Below, in pieces: positions 51,755 to 59,150 of a stretch of DNA of 64,000 nucleotides. The number at the start of each line of letters is the position of its first letter. The first letter of the stretch is position 1. Origin of the DNA: Sinomonas humi (GTDB lineage: Bacteria; Actinomycetota; Actinomycetes; Actinomycetales; Micrococcaceae); contig NZ_JTDL01000082.1 of assembly GCF_000802235.1 (NCBI RefSeq), forward strand, positions 62,001 through 126,000, written 5' to 3'. The position numbers were made by a program, and so were the translations under genes. Under the pieces are notes generated by a model. The model was not told the origin of the DNA. It saw nothing but the letters and a program-made list of their open reading frames with translations, and ran no database searches.

Positions 51755-54192
51755 GCGCGCTCGCAGGCGAGGGGCAGCTTCCCGCTGCCCTCGGACGGTC
51801 CGATCATTCCGCCGTCGTGCTCCGCTTCGAGGACATCGGCATGAAGGATCTTCCGGATGTCGGAGGAAAGAATGCCTCGCTCGGGGAGCTGACCCAAGCG
51901 CTCACCGCGTCAGGGGTTGCCGTCCCTGAGGGCTTCGCGACAACAGCCTTCGCATACCGCCAGTACCTCGAGGCAAACGGCATCCGCGAGGCGATGGGCT
52001 TGCGTCTCTCGGAGTACCGTTCCGGGAGTGCCAGCCTCCGCGACACCGGGGCGGCGATCCGGGAACTCATCCTCGCGGGAGAGTTCCCGCTCCCCTCAGC
52101 CGGTGCCATTCGATCCGCCTACCGCGACCTGAACAACCGGGCGGGGCTCTCTCGAGGCGGCGCGCCGATTGCTGTTGCCGTGCGGAGCAGCGCAACCGCG
52201 GAGGATCTTCCCGAGGCGAGCTTTGCCGGCGCCCAGGAGACCTTCCTCAACGTTGTCGGCGAGCGCGAACTCCTGGAGGCCTGCCGTCGCTGCTACGCCT
52301 CACTCTTCACAGACCGCGCCATCACGTATCGAGAACTCCACGGCATCGACCACTTGGACGTTGCTCTCTCGATCGGGGTGCAGCGGATGGTCCGCGCTGA
52401 CCGCGCGGGATCAGGCGTCATGTTCTCCCTCGACACCGAGTCGGGCTTCCCCCGGGCGATCGTCATCAGCGCTGCGTGGGGCCTCGGGGAGACGGTCGTA
52501 CAAGGCAGCGTCGAGCCAGACAAGTACGAGGTGTTCTCGCCTCTTCTGGCAGATCCGACCGCTCGTCCGATCATTGGAAAGGCCCTCGGTGCGAAGGAAT
52601 CAAAGCTTGTCTTCGCGCGAAGCGGATCCGGCACGCTTCTGCTGGAGACCTCGGCGGCCGAGCGGGAGGCCTTCGTGCTCGACGACGAGGAGATCCTCCG
52701 CCTTGCGCTATGGGCCGTCGCGGTCCAGGAGCACTATGGCCGGCCTATGGACATGGAATGGGCAAAGGACGGCCTCACGGGCGAGCTGTTCCTGGTCCAG
52801 GCTCGTCCCGAGACGGTCCAGTCTGCGCAGAGTGCCTCGACGCTGCGTGTGCACCGTCTCACCGGCTCCGGGCCGGTCCTCGCCCGTGGGGCTGCGGTGG
52901 GTGACGGGATCGCCTCAGGCAACGCCTGCGTCATCAGGGACGTCCGGGACATTGGCGGCTTCCGTGACGGCTGCATCCTGGTGACCACAATGACGGACCC
53001 CGACTGGGTGCCGGTCATGAAGCGGGCAGCCGGAATCGTGACGGATCACGGCGGGCCAACGAGCCATGCGGCCATCGTGAGCCGCGAACTCGGCGTGCCC
53101 GCCGTCGTTGGCACAGTGCATGGAACCAGCGCCATCGCGGACGGGAGTCCCGTCACCGTCAACTGCGCCCAGGGTTCCGAGGGACTCGTTCTCGGGGGCC
53201 TGGTGTCGTTCGTCACCGAGGAGGCCGACGTCGGGGCCCTCCCGGCGCTTCGGACGCGGCTCATGGTGAACCTTGCCGATCCCTCGGGCGCCTTCCGCTG
53301 GTGGAAGCTTCCCGCTGCCGGAGTGGGTCTGGCGAGGATGGAGTTCATCGTCTCCAACCTCATCCGGGTTCACCCCATGGCACTCGTCCACCCAGAGCGG
53401 GTTGGGAGCGCCGCAGAGCTGGGGGCGATTCGCGAGCTCACCCGCGGCTACGCTGACCCGACTGAATACTTCGTGGACCGGCTCTCCAGGGGTATTGCGA
53501 AGATCGCAAGCCCCTTCCACCCCCAGCCCGCAATCGTCCGGCTCAGCGATTTCAAGACCAATGAGTACGCGAACCTTCTGGGTGGGTCGGCGTTCGAGGA
53601 ACCGGAAGAGAACCCGATGCTGGGGTTCCGGGGGGCCTCCCGCTACCACGATCCTCGCTACCGCGAAGGCTTTGCCCTCGAGTGCCGGGCCATCAGGAAG
53701 GCCCGTGAGGAACTCGGCTTCCGCAACATCGTGGTGATGGTCCCGTTCTGCCGGACCCCCCGCGAAGCCGATGCCGTCCTCGCCGTGATGGCAGAGGAAG
53801 GGCTTGCAAGAGGCTCCGAGGGTCTCGAGGTCTACGTCATGTGCGAGATCCCCTCGAATGTCATCCTCGCCGAGCAGTTCGCTGCCCGTTTCGATGGCTT
53901 CTCAATCGGCTCGAATGACCTCACACAACTCGTCCTCGGCGTCGACCGGGATTCGGAACAGCTCGCCAACCTGTTCGACGAGCGGGACGACGCCGTGAAG
54001 GCGATGATTGCCCAGGCGATCCGGGGAGCTCACACGGCGGGAATCCACATCGGCATCTGTGGCCAAGGCCCCAGCAACCACCCCGACTTCGCGCAGTTCC
54101 TCGTGACCCAGGGCATCGACTCGATCTCACTCAACCCGGACAGCTTCCTGCGGACTGTGCCGGTCATCGCTGCAGCGGAAGCCATGGACTAG
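51751..54192 (+). CDS. ppsA: Phosphoenolpyruvate synthase
   Basis: 813 aa, full length. N-terminal ATP-grasp-like domain (DVGGKNASLGELTQAL, VAVRSSATAEDLPEASFAGAQET), the phosphohistidine in GGPTSHAAIVSRELGVPAVV, and the C-terminal PEP-binding barrel with MLGFRGASRY, NIVVMVPFCRTP, GSNDLTQLVLGVDRDS and the catalytic Cys in GICGQGPS. It converts pyruvate and ATP to PEP, AMP and phosphate, and can run toward pyruvate under energy limitation. ATG at 51751 overlaps the DUF326 stop. Confidence 0.96.
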   Translation: MSALAGEGQLPAALGRSDHSAVVLRFEDIGMKDLPDVGGKNASLGELTQALTASGVAVPEGFATTAFAYRQYLEANGIREAMGLRLSEYRSGSASLRDTGAAIRELILAGEFPLPSAGAIRSAYRDLNNRAGLSRGGAPIAVAVRSSATAEDLPEASFAGAQETFLNVVGERELLEACRRCYASLFTDRAITYRELHGIDHLDVALSIGVQRMVRADRAGSGVMFSLDTESGFPRAIVISAAWGLGETVVQGSVEPDKYEVFSPLLADPTARPIIGKALGAKESKLVFARSGSGTLLLETSAAEREAFVLDDEEILRLALWAVAVQEHYGRPMDMEWAKDGLTGELFLVQARPETVQSAQSASTLRVHRLTGSGPVLARGAAVGDGIASGNACVIRDVRDIGGFRDGCILVTTMTDPDWVPVMKRAAGIVTDHGGPTSHAAIVSRELGVPAVVGTVHGTSAIADGSPVTVNCAQGSEGLVLGGLVSFVTEEADVGALPALRTRLMVNLADPSGAFRWWKLPAAGVGLARMEFIVSNLIRVHPMALVHPERVGSAAELGAIRELTRGYADPTEYFVDRLSRGIAKIASPFHPQPAIVRLSDFKTNEYANLLGGSAFEEPEENPMLGFRGASRYHDPRYREGFALECRAIRKAREELGFRNIVVMVPFCRTPREADAVLAVMAEEGLARGSEGLEVYVMCEIPSNVILAEQFAARFDGFSIGSNDLTQLVLGVDRDSEQLANLFDERDDAVKAMIAQAIRGAHTAGIHIGICGQGPSNHPDFAQFLVTQGIDSISLNPDSFLRTVPVIAAAEAMD

Positions 54193-54307
54193 GGCCTTCA
54201 GCCCAACCTCAGTCGCGACCGCTCTCGTAGTCGCTGCACCGGCGCGCAGCTCCCACAGAGCCGAAGGTCCCTTCGGTCACGGCCAGAACGAGGGTCTGAG
54301 GTGGGCA

Positions 54308-54321
54308 CGGACTTTCGACCC
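54308..54321. promoter_or_regulatory. DosR-like palindrome upstream of lipoprotein gene
   Basis: CGGACTTTCGACCC matches 11 of 14 core positions of GGGACTWWAGTCCC and lies 86 bp before the lipoprotein ATG. Weak on its own; listed because similar motifs recur in this cluster. The rest of the 215-bp gap shows only a small hairpin at 54261-54276. Confidence 0.3.
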
Positions 54322-54407
54322 AAGTTCCGCCGGCATCGCAAACCTACACTGACGGTACGAGCCCGCTTTCCTGGACTCAGACGACCAGCAAAGTAGCGTG
54401 ACTTCAG

Positions 54408-55025
54408 ATGGCACGGGACTGGCGCACCGCCCGAGCAATGTTCAGCCTCACCCTCGTTCTCGCCTTGTCGGCGTGCTTCGGGAGCAGTTCGTCGGGCCCT
54501 TCGTCGTCGAGCGCCTCGACGGCTCCTGCACAGGCGGCCGCCCCGTCGTCGGGCGCCTCACCAGCGCCTGGCAATTCCGCGAGCAGCTCTGCTTCCTCCG
54601 GGGGCGCGCTGCCGGAGCAGGTGGCCCCCTTGGCCGTCTTCTACGTGGCCGTGGGCGACAACGGCGTGTCAGGGCCCCTAATCGGCTGCGGCGACAGCAT
54701 CGTCGCGACCTCCACCCAGCCGGTCCGCTTCACCGACCAGGTCGGTCCGGCCATCCGCACCCTCCTCGCGAACCGCACTCGGTCCGTTGGCATGTCGGGG
54801 CTAGTCAACGTCCTCTACCGGTCCACCCTGACCTACCTGGGCGGCAGCTTCGACGGCACCACCATCACCATCTACCTCAGTGGCCAATTCAACCTTTCGG
54901 GAGAATGCGACATCCCGCGTGCAGAGGCGCAGCTTGAGTACACGGCCATGGCGGCAGCCGGCGCCTCGCGCGCTGCCGTCTTCGTCGACGGCACGCCCAT
55001 CGACGCCGTACTGAGTCTCAAGTAG
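54408..55025 (+). CDS. Lipoprotein with GerMN-like domain
   Basis: 205 aa. Signal peptide with lipobox LALSAC (Cys23), then a 45-residue Ser/Ala/Pro linker. The folded part starts at LAVFYVAVGDNGV and ends ITIYLSGQFNLSGECDIPRA, AQLEYTAMAAAGASRAAVFV, DGTPID, matching the GerMN pattern (strand, Ala-rich helix, V-x-V-DG). Presumably membrane-tethered on the outer face; role unknown. Two Cys (IGCGDS, GECDI) may form a disulfide. Confidence 0.75.
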   Translation: MARDWRTARAMFSLTLVLALSACFGSSSSGPSSSSASTAPAQAAAPSSGASPAPGNSASSSASSGGALPEQVAPLAVFYVAVGDNGVSGPLIGCGDSIVATSTQPVRFTDQVGPAIRTLLANRTRSVGMSGLVNVLYRSTLTYLGGSFDGTTITIYLSGQFNLSGECDIPRAEAQLEYTAMAAAGASRAAVFVDGTPIDAVLSLK

Positions 55026-55035
55026 GCGAAGAGCC

Positions 55036-55062
55036 TCCGCCTGGGCACCCTGCCCAGGCGGA
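55036..55062 (+). terminator. Perfect 12-bp hairpin after lipoprotein gene
   Basis: TCCGCCTGGGCA / TGCCCAGGCGGA with a 3-nt CCC loop, 11 bp after the stop. No U-tract; likely terminator or 3' stabiliser upstream of the SPW gene. Confidence 0.6.
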
Positions 55063-55108
55063 TCCCGGGGCACGGATCCCGGGAAGGAAAAAGGAAGGAA
55101 GCAGTCCG

Positions 55109-55465
55109 ATGAAGAAATGGATCCGCTGGGAGGACTACGCCGCAGGCGTCTGCGGCCTCTACGCGGCCCTGTCAGTCCTGTGGACCGCACAGACATCCAT
55201 GTCCACCACCCTCATGCTGGTCTTCGGCATCATCCTCGTCGCCACCGCAGTGCTGAACCTCTCAATGCCCGGCACCCCATGGCTCGAATATGCCCAAGGC
55301 GCGGCAGGGATCCTGCTGTTCGCCTCCCCCTGGATCGGCACCTACACCGACCACACCGGCGCAGCATGGACATCCTGGATCGCCGGCATCGTCGCCGCCG
55401 GCGTCACCGTCGCCGCCATCAGGCCAGCCACCGAGGCGCACCACAGGGTCATGCCCTCCCACTGA
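55109..55465 (+). CDS. SPW-repeat membrane protein
   Basis: 118 aa with four hydrophobic helices in two repeats, each ending in a Trp-containing turn; the second repeat carries FASPWIGTYTDHTGA, the SPW signature. The N-terminal RWEDYAAGVCGLYAALSVLW is also family-typical. Function unknown. AAGGAAGGAAG ribosome-binding site. Begins a run of stress-type genes. Confidence 0.85.
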   Translation: MKKWIRWEDYAAGVCGLYAALSVLWTAQTSMSTTLMLVFGIILVATAVLNLSMPGTPWLEYAQGAAGILLFASPWIGTYTDHTGAAWTSWIAGIVAAGVTVAAIRPATEAHHRVMPSH

Positions 55466-55486
55466 GAAGCTGACCCCCCTCCCCGC

Positions 55487-55530
55487 GGCTGACGGCCCCG
55501 CGCCGCAGCCGCCCGGGAGGCGCGTCAGCC
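55487..55530 (+). terminator. Hairpin after SPW gene
   Basis: GGCTGACG / CGTCAGCC, an 8-bp stem enclosing a GC-rich 28-nt segment, 21 bp after the SPW stop. Weak terminator candidate. Confidence 0.4.
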
Positions 55531-55584
55531 CGAGGTGGCCTAAGGCCCTATCTGTCGTCAGTGCCGTCCATCTACGCTCATGGC

Positions 55585-55854
55585 ATGGATGAAACAGAGG
55601 CTGAAGAGGCCCTCACAGGCATCGTCGTCGGCGTCGACGGTTCGCCGCTCTCCATTGAAGCGCTGCGCTGGGCAGCTCGTCTGGAGCCGACCGTCGGCGG
55701 GCCGATCACGGCGGCGGGGCTCCTGCTCGGCTCGGTCAGCGCAGCGTGCGCCGAGCATGCGGACTGCCCCGTCCTCGTCGTGCACACGCCTGAGGACTCG
55801 AAGGCTGGCCCTTCCAATCTGAAGGCCGCGGCGGCGACCACAGCGTCCAGCTGA
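55585..55854 (+). pseudogene. Universal stress protein with internal deletion
   Basis: 89 codons from MDETEAEEAL. The N-terminal UspA strand and helix (IVVGVDGSPLSIEALRWAAR) join directly to the C-terminal GLLLGSVSAACAEHADCPVLVVH. About 60-70 residues including the G-x2-G-x9-G nucleotide loop (VGSRGxGG) are missing, in frame. The frame stays open, so a short product could be made, but ATP binding should be lost. It ends 1 bp before the PPK2 ATG. Confidence 0.8.
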
Positions 55855-55855
55855 G

Positions 55856-56719
55856 ATGACGAAGCGCAGGCCCGGGAACGGCTTCTTCGAGCCACCGGAG
55901 GAGCTCCTAGGCGTCGGCGAGCCCTTCTCTCTGGCCCAGATCGACTCGTCCCTGACACCTGGCTTCCGCGGGGCAAAGGCCGACGGCGAGGCCATCCTCA
56001 CGCTTCGAGACCCGCACCTCGCCGATCTGCAGCAGCGGCTCTTCGCGGAGGGACGCGCTGGAGGCCAGCGCGCTCTCCTGCTCGTCCTCCAGGGCATGGA
56101 CACCGCTGGCAAGGGCGGCATGGTCAGCCACGTGGTCGGCGCCGTCGACGTTCAAGGCGTCCAACTCGCCGCGTTCCGCGAGCCCTCTGAAGAAGAGAAG
56201 GCTCACGACTTCCTGTGGCGCATTCGCATGCAGCTCCCGCGGGCGGGCATGCTCGGGTGCTTCGACCGGTCACACTACGAGGACGTTCTCGTCCCGCGCG
56301 TCCACGGCTGGATCGACCTCAACGAGCTCGAACGCCGGTTCTCAGCGATCCGCGACTTCGAGTGGGAGCTCCACGCGGCCGGGACCATGGTGCTCAAGGT
56401 CATGCTCCACATCAGCCGCATCGAGCAGAAGCGCCGGCTCTCCGCCCGGCTCGACGACCCCGCCAAGCAATGGAAGTTCAACCCCGGCGATGTCACCGAA
56501 CGCGCGTACTGGGACGAGTACATGGCCGCATACCAGGACGCTCTGGAACGGACGAGCACCGTCTACGCGCCGTGGTACGTCGTGCCGGCCGACAACAAGT
56601 GGTATTCGCGGCTCGTGGTCCAAGAGCTCCTCGTGGCAGCACTCGAGCGCATGGATCTCACGTGGCCAACTCCTGGCTACGACGTCGAGGAGCAGAAGCG
56701 AAGGCTCGCGCAGACGTGA
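55856..56719 (+). CDS. Polyphosphate kinase 2 family (PPK2)
   Basis: 287 aa. Walker A LQGMDTAGKGGMVSHVV (about 79-95), Walker B/lid FDRSHYEDVLVPRVHG and LERRFSAIRDFE, and the C-terminal VVPADNKWYSRLVV block, all PPK2. Transfers phosphate between polyphosphate and AMP, ADP or GDP; class (I versus III) not resolved, though length and the DFE/NKWY segments fit the class that uses AMP/ADP. Directly downstream of the deleted Usp gene; converges with the PNPOx-like gene, 7 bp between stops. Confidence 0.92.
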   Translation: MTKRRPGNGFFEPPEELLGVGEPFSLAQIDSSLTPGFRGAKADGEAILTLRDPHLADLQQRLFAEGRAGGQRALLLVLQGMDTAGKGGMVSHVVGAVDVQGVQLAAFREPSEEEKAHDFLWRIRMQLPRAGMLGCFDRSHYEDVLVPRVHGWIDLNELERRFSAIRDFEWELHAAGTMVLKVMLHISRIEQKRRLSARLDDPAKQWKFNPGDVTERAYWDEYMAAYQDALERTSTVYAPWYVVPADNKWYSRLVVQELLVAALERMDLTWPTPGYDVEEQKRRLAQT

Positions 56720-56726
56720 TGCCCGG

Positions 56727-57200
56727 CTACTCGTCTGAGGCGGGACGGATGCCCATGAGCTGAGAGGCCCAATGCCCCGGGTCGGCGACGACGAACTGAC
56801 GACCGGACAGCTCGAGGGGGACGATCCGCACAAAGAACGCCTTGGCGCCGTGCTGCCAGGGGAACAGCGGAAGCGCCAACGCGTCGACGATCTCGGAGGT
56901 TTCGAGGACAGGCTCCAGGCCGCCCTTGATGACCACCGACCAGGCTTCGTTGGTTCCCGGCTCGAAGGCGTCGACCTCGAAGGCGACGCGGGCCCGCTCG
57001 AGCGATGCCGCGAGCTTGGTCCCGGGATCGGAGCGGAACACGACCGTCCCTCGATCCACCACATAGTTGATCGGAAAGAGTTCGGGATGCTCTTCGCCTG
57101 CGATCGCCAACCGCCCGAGGACCATCGTGCGGAGCTTCGCCCAGCACTCCTCGCTTGAGAGCTCCTGCACCTTCGGGTACCGCATGGGCTGGGTTGTCAT
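56727..57200 (-). CDS. Pyridoxamine-5'-phosphate-oxidase-like flavin/F420-binding protein
   Basis: 157 aa split-barrel. LRTMVLGRLAIAGEEHPELF, then PINYVVDRGTVVFRSDPGTK and AWSVVIKGGLEPV fit the PNPOx-like family widely duplicated in actinobacteria; true PdxH residues are absent. Probably binds FMN or F420; substrate unknown. ATG start 67 bp upstream of the cytochrome b partner's stop on the same strand. Confidence 0.85.
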   Translation of the reverse strand: MTTQPMRYPKVQELSSEECWAKLRTMVLGRLAIAGEEHPELFPINYVVDRGTVVFRSDPGTKLAASLERARVAFEVDAFEPGTNEAWSVVIKGGLEPVLETSEIVDALALPLFPWQHGAKAFFVRIVPLELSGRQFVVADPGHWASQLMGIRPASDE

Positions 57201-57267
57201 GGCGACAGTGTAGGTCTGACAGGGCGGTGCAGGAACGGGCTCAAAGGCCTATTCTCCGGGTCCATCT

Positions 57268-58236
57268 TCAGCGCCTCCGGTAGTAGTCCCGCCAGATGAG
57301 GCGGTGGATGGGGATGAGCCGTGGGATCGATCGGAGGCCGGGGATGAACGGCAGGAACATGAGGGCGAGCGTAAGCAGCACCATGATCCCTACGATCACC
57401 AGATCGGCGTTCGCGAGGGAATTGAACGGCGGGATCTGGTACCAGAAGGAGAACAGCCAGAGCCACGACTGGCCTGGGTAGTTCCCTGTCTCGTTCATCA
57501 TTCCCCACTGGTCGCCCGTCAGATGCTGGCTGTCCGCCAGGCCTGGGAAGTACGTTCCGTCTCCGAGGAACAGGACGGTCTTGGTGCGGTCGAGCCCTGC
57601 GGCCGTTCCGCCGTCGAGCGCTCCCTCGAGCGCTCCCTTCTGCGCCATCACGAGCAGCGCGGAATCCAGGCCGGGGACGGGCCCGTAGTTCCCGGCCGCG
57701 ACCTTGGCGGGGTCGCCGTCGGGCGCCTTGGAGAGGGCGTCTGAGTAGGCGGCGGTCCAGTCCGTTCGCTGGGTGTCGCTTGCGGCGTTCCACACGGCGA
57801 GGCCGGCCGGGGGCTGCGGGAGCGTTTCGAGCGGCCCGACGACGAAGTCCTGCGCCGTGTCGATAGGCAGCCGGACCCCGGAGAGGCTCTGGAGGTCGAT
57901 CGGGCCGAGGGTCTGGCTCGCGCCCTGAGTCGAGTTGTAGGGCGGCCCGTACTGGGCCGTGTCGCTCGTCCCGCCGAGTTCGGCGGTGGCGGTCGCCACG
58001 AAGTCCGACGGCGCCGTCGTCGCCCATTGCTGAAGGGTCACCGGGGCGTCGTCCGGGGAGCCGACGACGGCGGCGAGCCCTACCGTGAGGAGGCCGACGA
58101 CGACGAGCGCGTAGACGAGCTCCTTGATCAGGTCGTACTCGCGCACCGTACCGCGCCATGGCCCGCGGTCGAGGTCCTTGCCGCGCCGGTCGGGCCGCTC
58201 GGGACCGGCAGTGCGCCGCCGGGAGATGGTAGTCAT
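57268..58236 (-). CDS. Membrane partner of split cytochrome b, large extracytoplasmic loop
   Basis: 322 aa. An N-terminal helix (ELVYALVVVGLLTVGLAAVV), a roughly 200-residue extracytoplasmic region (TLQQWATTAPSDFVATATAEL ... GDGTYFPGLADSQHLTGD), then a second helix (VIVGIMVLLTLALMFLPFIP) and a basic IHRLIWRDYYRRR tail. The ATG overlaps the cytochrome b stop (ATGA). Likely the C-terminal-type subunit of a quinol-oxidising complex; no heme c (CxxCH) motif is present. Long antisense and out-of-frame extensions upstream were ignored. Confidence 0.8.
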   Translation of the reverse strand: MTTISRRRTAGPERPDRRGKDLDRGPWRGTVREYDLIKELVYALVVVGLLTVGLAAVVGSPDDAPVTLQQWATTAPSDFVATATAELGGTSDTAQYGPPYNSTQGASQTLGPIDLQSLSGVRLPIDTAQDFVVGPLETLPQPPAGLAVWNAASDTQRTDWTAAYSDALSKAPDGDPAKVAAGNYGPVPGLDSALLVMAQKGALEGALDGGTAAGLDRTKTVLFLGDGTYFPGLADSQHLTGDQWGMMNETGNYPGQSWLWLFSFWYQIPPFNSLANADLVIVGIMVLLTLALMFLPFIPGLRSIPRLIPIHRLIWRDYYRRR

Positions 58237-58934
58237 GAGAGGTCCCCCTCCCCTGTCTCGAGGGTCCCGGCAGCGTCGCGCAGCTGCAGGTTCCGCAGCT
58301 GGGAGTCCGTCTCGGCGGCCTCGAGCGGCGGGACGACGCCGTGGGCCCGCACGAGAAGCACGTGGAGGACGACGACCGCCCCCACCGCGAGCGGCAGCAG
58401 CACGATGTGCCACATGAGGATCTGGCCGAGGTTCGCGACGTTGAACCACGCCCCGACCCCCACCGCGTTGAGCGCGTCCTTGGCCTGGAACGCGATCCAC
58501 TCCGAATCGAAGTTCGTCTGGAGCAGGTATCCCGTGAACGCCGTGACGATCGAGACGACGAATGCGAGAACCCCGGTGATCCAGGTCAGGGCCCGGCCGC
58601 CCCGCCAGGAGGCCATCCAGAACTTCCCCCACAGGTGGATGACCATGAACATGAAGAACAGCTCCACGCTCCACAGGTGCGTGCTGTTGATGAAGTGCCC
58701 GAAGGCGGAGACGTGGTACCACGCCGGCCCGTTGAGGGCCAGGACGCACCCGGAGACGATCACATAGCCGAGCGCGGCGATGGAGCCCATCCCGAAGACG
58801 TAGATCCAGGAGGCGACGTAGCTGGGCTGCGTCTCGGGCAGGAGCTTCTCGGGCGGGAGTGCCTTGAGGGACCGCTCACGGAACCGCCCGGTCCAGGAGA
58901 CGATACGGCTGCCGCTGCCCTGTTCGGCGCTCAT
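58233..58934 (-). CDS. Cytochrome b N-terminal-type subunit (diheme, four helices)
   Basis: 233 aa. Four membrane helices with the two bis-His pairs of cytochrome b: STHLWSVELFFMFMVIHLW (His spaced 14) and LMWHIVLLPLAVGAVVVLHV (His spaced 14). TAFTGYLLQ is the Qp-side turn. It resembles the b6/N-terminal half of bc-complex cytochrome b, without Rieske or cytochrome c1 genes nearby. The ATG overlaps the stop of a 45-aa membrane ORF upstream, and its stop overlaps the next start. Confidence 0.87.
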   Translation of the reverse strand: MSAEQGSGSRIVSWTGRFRERSLKALPPEKLLPETQPSYVASWIYVFGMGSIAALGYVIVSGCVLALNGPAWYHVSAFGHFINSTHLWSVELFFMFMVIHLWGKFWMASWRGGRALTWITGVLAFVVSIVTAFTGYLLQTNFDSEWIAFQAKDALNAVGVGAWFNVANLGQILMWHIVLLPLAVGAVVVLHVLLVRAHGVVPPLEAAETDSQLRNLQLRDAAGTLETGEGDLS

Positions 58935-59068
58935 CTCCGACCCCGTCCGCCAGGGAAGGGAAGGAGCAGCGCGAGGACGAACAGGACGACCATCGCAATG
59001 ATGACGATGAGGTTCCCCAATTGAATGGTGAACTGCCCCCATCCGAGGAAGATGCCCTGGGCCACCAT
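58931..59068 (-). CDS. 45-aa membrane protein, first gene of cytochrome b unit
   Basis: MVAQGIFLGWGQFTIQLGN then LIVIIAMVVLFVLALLLPFP and a GGRGRR end: one long helix with a basic tail. GAGGCGG ribosome-binding site, and an ATGA overlap with the cytochrome b start. The strict coupling argues for a real small subunit of the complex. Likely to be missed by gene callers because of size. Confidence 0.7.
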   Translation of the reverse strand: MVAQGIFLGWGQFTIQLGNLIVIIAMVVLFVLALLLPFPGGRGRR

Positions 59069-59126
59069 CGCGGCCGCCTCAAATGCTGACGAATACACGA
59101 AACGATGGTGGTCTCTGTTCGAGGCA

Positions 59127-59140
59127 GGGGCTAGAGCCCT
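59127..59140. promoter_or_regulatory. DosR-like palindrome upstream of cytochrome b unit
   Basis: GGGGCTAGAGCCCT has the palindromic layout GGxCT-N2-AGxCC of the DosR core, with compensating changes (A to G on the left, T to C on the right) and matches 10 of 14 core positions. It lies 58 bp upstream of the small ORF start. Confidence 0.3.
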
Positions 59141-59150
59141 TGGGCCCGTC

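Noticed and set aside
55535-55548. GTGGCCTAAGGCCC as a further DosR-like box before the Usp gene
   Set aside because: Only 10 of 14 matches, and its palindrome has an odd centre (GGCCT-A-AGGCC), unlike the even DosR core.
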